Shown in pieces: positions 6,203 through 7,821 of a stretch of 7,821 bases of DNA (positions within the stretch are counted from its first letter, which is position 1; each line of letters starts with the position of its first letter). Both the position numbers and the translations under genes were made by a program. This stretch comes from Thermoanaerobacterales bacterium (GTDB lineage: Bacteria; Bacillota; Thermosediminibacteria; Thermosediminibacterales; Tepidanaerobacteraceae). The DNA lies in the NCBI GenBank assembly GCA_012839145.1, contig DUNY01000385.1, forward strand, positions 1-7,821, given 5' to 3'. The notes under the pieces are model-generated. The model did no database searches and was not told where the DNA came from. It saw nothing but the letters and a program-made list of their open reading frames with translations.

Positions 6203-7438
6203 TCAGTAGGTTAAGGTCTCCATCTCAACTTTGGTTTCAAATATTCCCGGTGCATCATGGGGAAGTCTGTCTTGCAGGTCATCTAGAGTTCGAATATCAA
6301 GATTACCTGTACCGCCAATATTCTTTGATACAATGCTCCCATAGATCGTTGTGTTTCCCCATATTTTGAAATCTCCTGTAGAGAAAAACACACATTTTAA
6401 TAACTGGTTCCCGTAAATTTTTACATTACCGTTTACTATCACAACCACTGCTCCGTCTTTATCGCTGATAATATCTGTATTTCCGTCTATCTCAAGGTCT
6501 CCGTTTATGACAAGCACCCCATGACCTGTCATGGCTCTGTTTCCCCTAATGCTTACGTTGCTATCTACAAAGGTTGTGCCGGAAATCCGCATAGGGAAGC
6601 TGTCATCTTCGTAATACTTACCTTCATCCATGGCATCCTGACGGTAAGATTGTAAAAGACCTGCGTTCAGTTCGGGAAATACTATGGGTTCACGCTGTCC
6701 GACTCCACCGTATACAATATCATACTTGCCTTTTGGAGTAACTTCACCGTTAATTTGAATTGTACCTTTCAAATTGGGGTTACCGTCTATAGTCAAGTTG
6801 CCCATGCCCAAGATATTACCTTTTATGTTGGAATTACCGGAAATATTTATATCATCTCCTGAATAAAATTCCCCGTCAATATTCTGATTTCCATGTATTA
6901 TGGATTTTCCCAAACATGTGATGTTCCCACGAACATGGGTATTCCCGTTAAAGGTCAAATCTGTGTTGGAATACATATCTCCAAAGATATCCACATTTCC
7001 ACGCAAGGTAATGGCTGTTTGACTGTTAATTGATACCAGGTTCACAAAAGCTTTATTTGCTCTGGTTATCTTGACATCGGCTCTGAGTATCCTTTCCCCG
7101 AAGCGGGATTTCCCCGTTGAAACAACTTCCAGTAGGTTGCTGCTCTTTTCATTTAAGGTCAAGATGTAGGTTCCGTCACCTGAAGGAATTTCCCTGTCTA
7201 AAAAGTTATCCCAATAAGGGTCGGATTTCCAGTGAGGGTGGTCTTTCAATGACACCAGAGCCTTTTGGATGCCCCCCTCGGCTATGTATTGGGCTGCGAT
7301 GGAATCCTCCTGGTAGTGGGAAATCTTATTTTCTCGAAGGGATGTGGAAATTAGTGTCACACCAAGAAGTGATACAATGGCCACCGTAAAGAGCATTATG
7401 ACCAGAGCTGACCCCTGATTACTTTTTAAGTATCTCAT
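6203..7438 (-). CDS. PilX-type minor pilin with beta-helix-like 18-residue repeats
   Basis: This 411-residue protein starts like a PilX-family prepilin: a nine-residue leader ending in NQG, then SALVIMLFTVAIVSLLG, the hydrophobic helix (about 10-31). Cleavage by prepilin peptidase after G9 is likely. Residues 40-60 (AAQYIAEGGIQKALVSL) are also typical of PilX-like pilins, and a small globular part runs to about 140. From residue 147 there are repeats starting G-N at 147, 165, 183, 201 and 219, exactly 18 apart, each with a second glycine six residues on. A non-repeat section (about 237-298) follows, then a second block with G at 319, 337 and 355. This predicts a stacked beta-helix as in bactofilins. 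GGGGGAAGG precedes the ATG. It lies between a probable pseudopilin and pilM, so a pilus tip or adhesive subunit is a reasonable inference. The function is unproven. Confidence 0.85.
   Translation of the reverse strand: MRYLKSNQGSALVIMLFTVAIVSLLGVTLISTSLRENKISHYQEDSIAAQYIAEGGIQKALVSLKDHPHWKSDPYWDNFLDREIPSGDGTYILTLNEKSSNLLEVVSTGKSRFGERILRADVKITRANKAFVNLVSINSQTAITLRGNVDIFGDMYSNTDLTFNGNTHVRGNITCLGKSIIHGNQNIDGEFYSGDDINISGNSNIKGNILGMGNLTIDGNPNLKGTIQINGEVTPKGKYDIVYGGVGQREPIVFPELNAGLLQSYRQDAMDEGKYYEDDSFPMRISGTTFVDSNVSIRGNRAMTGHGVLVINGDLEIDGNTDIISDKDGAVVVIVNGNVKIYGNQLLKCVFFSTGDFKIWGNTTIYGSIVSKNIGGTGNLDIRTLDDLQDRLPHDAPGIFETKVEMETLTY
6323..6544 (-). repeat. Second block of beta-helix-like units
   Basis: Residues 299-372 hold units starting GNRAMTG (299), GNTDIIS (319), GNVKIYG (337) and GDFKIWG (355). 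The last three are exactly 18 residues apart; the first is 20 before the second. The match to the first block in period and motif indicates the same fold resumes after the non-repeat section. Confidence 0.7.
6731..7000 (-). repeat. Five-coil 54-bp periodic block encoding G-N-x-x-[I/V/L]-x-G repeats
   Basis: Residues 147-236 of the PilX-like protein form five successive 18-residue units beginning GNVDIFG, GNTHVRG, GNQNIDG, GNSNIKG and GNPNLKG. The spacing is exact with no insertions. Alternating hydrophobic positions elsewhere in each unit fit beta-strands stacked in a helix of three short faces per turn. The DNA is diverged between units, so the repeat is old and kept by selection on the protein. 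Confidence 0.85.
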
Positions 7439-7551
7439 AATCCTTCCCCCTTCGTTTTTCTGAAATATACCGGATGCTCTATGTTTTTCGTTAATAAACC
7501 AGATAGTTTCGTTTGAGACTGTCTATATATATTTAGAGTTATCAATCACTG

Positions 7552-7605
7552 GAATAAGTTAAGTTAAGTATCATTTTTTGAATAAGTTAACAAGTTAAGT
7601 GCCTG
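7552..7605. repeat. Two direct repeat units in the pseudopilin-PilX gap, including copy 2 of the 26-bp repeat
   Basis: GAATAAGTTAA occurs at 7552-7562 and 7580-7590, and AAGTTAAGT at 7561-7569 and 7592-7600, giving two related units about 28-31 bases apart. The second unit (7580-7605) matches 916-941 at 21 of 26 bases. The full gap is 7439-7641 (203 bases). It holds these repeats, an AT-rich run around 7525-7536, and an imperfect inverted pair (7501-7510 with 7515-7524). No terminator or convincing promoter is visible in it. Confidence 0.6.
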
Positions 7606-7641
7606 AGAAGACTCCAATAAATTCCGGGTTTGTGTTCTTTG

Positions 7642-7821
7642 CTATAATGCTTCCTTTTTCAGAGCCTTCTCTGGTGCCGGTGGTTCTATCTTTGTAGATA
7701 GTTTGACTTCATAAGAATTATTTTCAACTATCAAATCTATTTTTACAATGCCGCCCGGCATTTGTTCAAATCGCAAATCATCTATATAATCGGCAACCGG
7801 CGCTTGGTTGCCGTTTTTTTC
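7642..7821 (-). CDS. C-terminal end of a probable pseudopilin, cut by the right edge
   Basis: On the minus strand an open frame enters at the right edge (base 7821) and runs 59 residues to the TAG at 7642-7644. It reads DYIDDLRFEQMPGGIVKIDL in its first half, then VENNSYEVKLSTKIEP and a charged end KALKKEAL. A pattern of two beta-strands, with a bulky pair IDDLRF and a GGIVKIDL-type strand, followed by a strand ending in S-T-K-I, is common at the C-termini of PilW/PilV/GspJ-like pseudopilins. This, and its position before a PilX-like gene, suggests a prepilin-like subunit. The N-terminal prepilin motif that would prove it lies outside the window. That it is coding is well supported; the family is an inference. 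Confidence 0.65.
   Translation of the reverse strand, partial: EKNGNQAPVADYIDDLRFEQMPGGIVKIDLIVENNSYEVKLSTKIEPPAPEKALKKEAL

Noticed and set aside
7501..7524. Imperfect inverted pair AGATAGTTTC / GAGACTGTCT
   Set aside because: It pairs fully only with G-U pairs in a plus-strand RNA, but the genes here are read from the minus strand, where it has mismatches and no T-run.

Overview
The window looks like a chromosomal segment of a Gram-positive anaerobe of the Clostridia type. The evidence is moderate-to-low GC, strong GGAGG-like ribosome sites mixed with GTG and TTG starts, a clostridial-style IlvD, a type IV pilus PilMNO set, and a signal-less double-LysM protein of the sort found in endospore formers. 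The exact genus cannot be fixed from the sequence alone.

Left part (1-1465), plus strand. The 3' end of an ABC-2 (NosY-like) permease runs in from the left edge and ends at a strong intrinsic terminator. A 219-base gap follows, holding a palindrome and one copy of a dispersed 26-bp repeat. Then comes a small stand-alone gene for a protein made almost entirely of two LysM domains, closed by a second strong terminator. From 1466 to 1671 there is no gene, only a degenerate GC-rich hairpin repeat.

Right part (1672-7821), minus strand. Everything is transcribed leftwards and probably forms one long operon or two tandem units. In transcription order: the C-terminus of a probable pseudopilin (cut by the right edge), a 203-base gap with repeats, a PilX-type minor pilin carrying a striking 18-residue periodic repeat, a 99-base gap, then tightly packed pilM, pilN, pilO, ilvH and ilvD. 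PilM (actin-like, cytoplasmic), PilN and PilO (inner-membrane alignment proteins) form the pilus assembly platform, and the PilX-like protein and upstream pseudopilin would be pilus or pseudopilus subunits. IlvH and IlvD belong to branched-chain amino acid synthesis and sit directly behind pilO without ilvB or a visible leader.

The most interesting signal is in the PilX-like protein. After its prepilin helix it has at least eight turns of a G-N-x-x-[I/V/L]-x-G repeat, mostly at exactly 18-residue spacing, which predicts a bactofilin-like beta-helix on a pilus subunit. Other points of note are a PilP-like RSDPFxP tail on PilO, the pil-ilv junction, and the 26-bp repeat found at opposite ends of the window.
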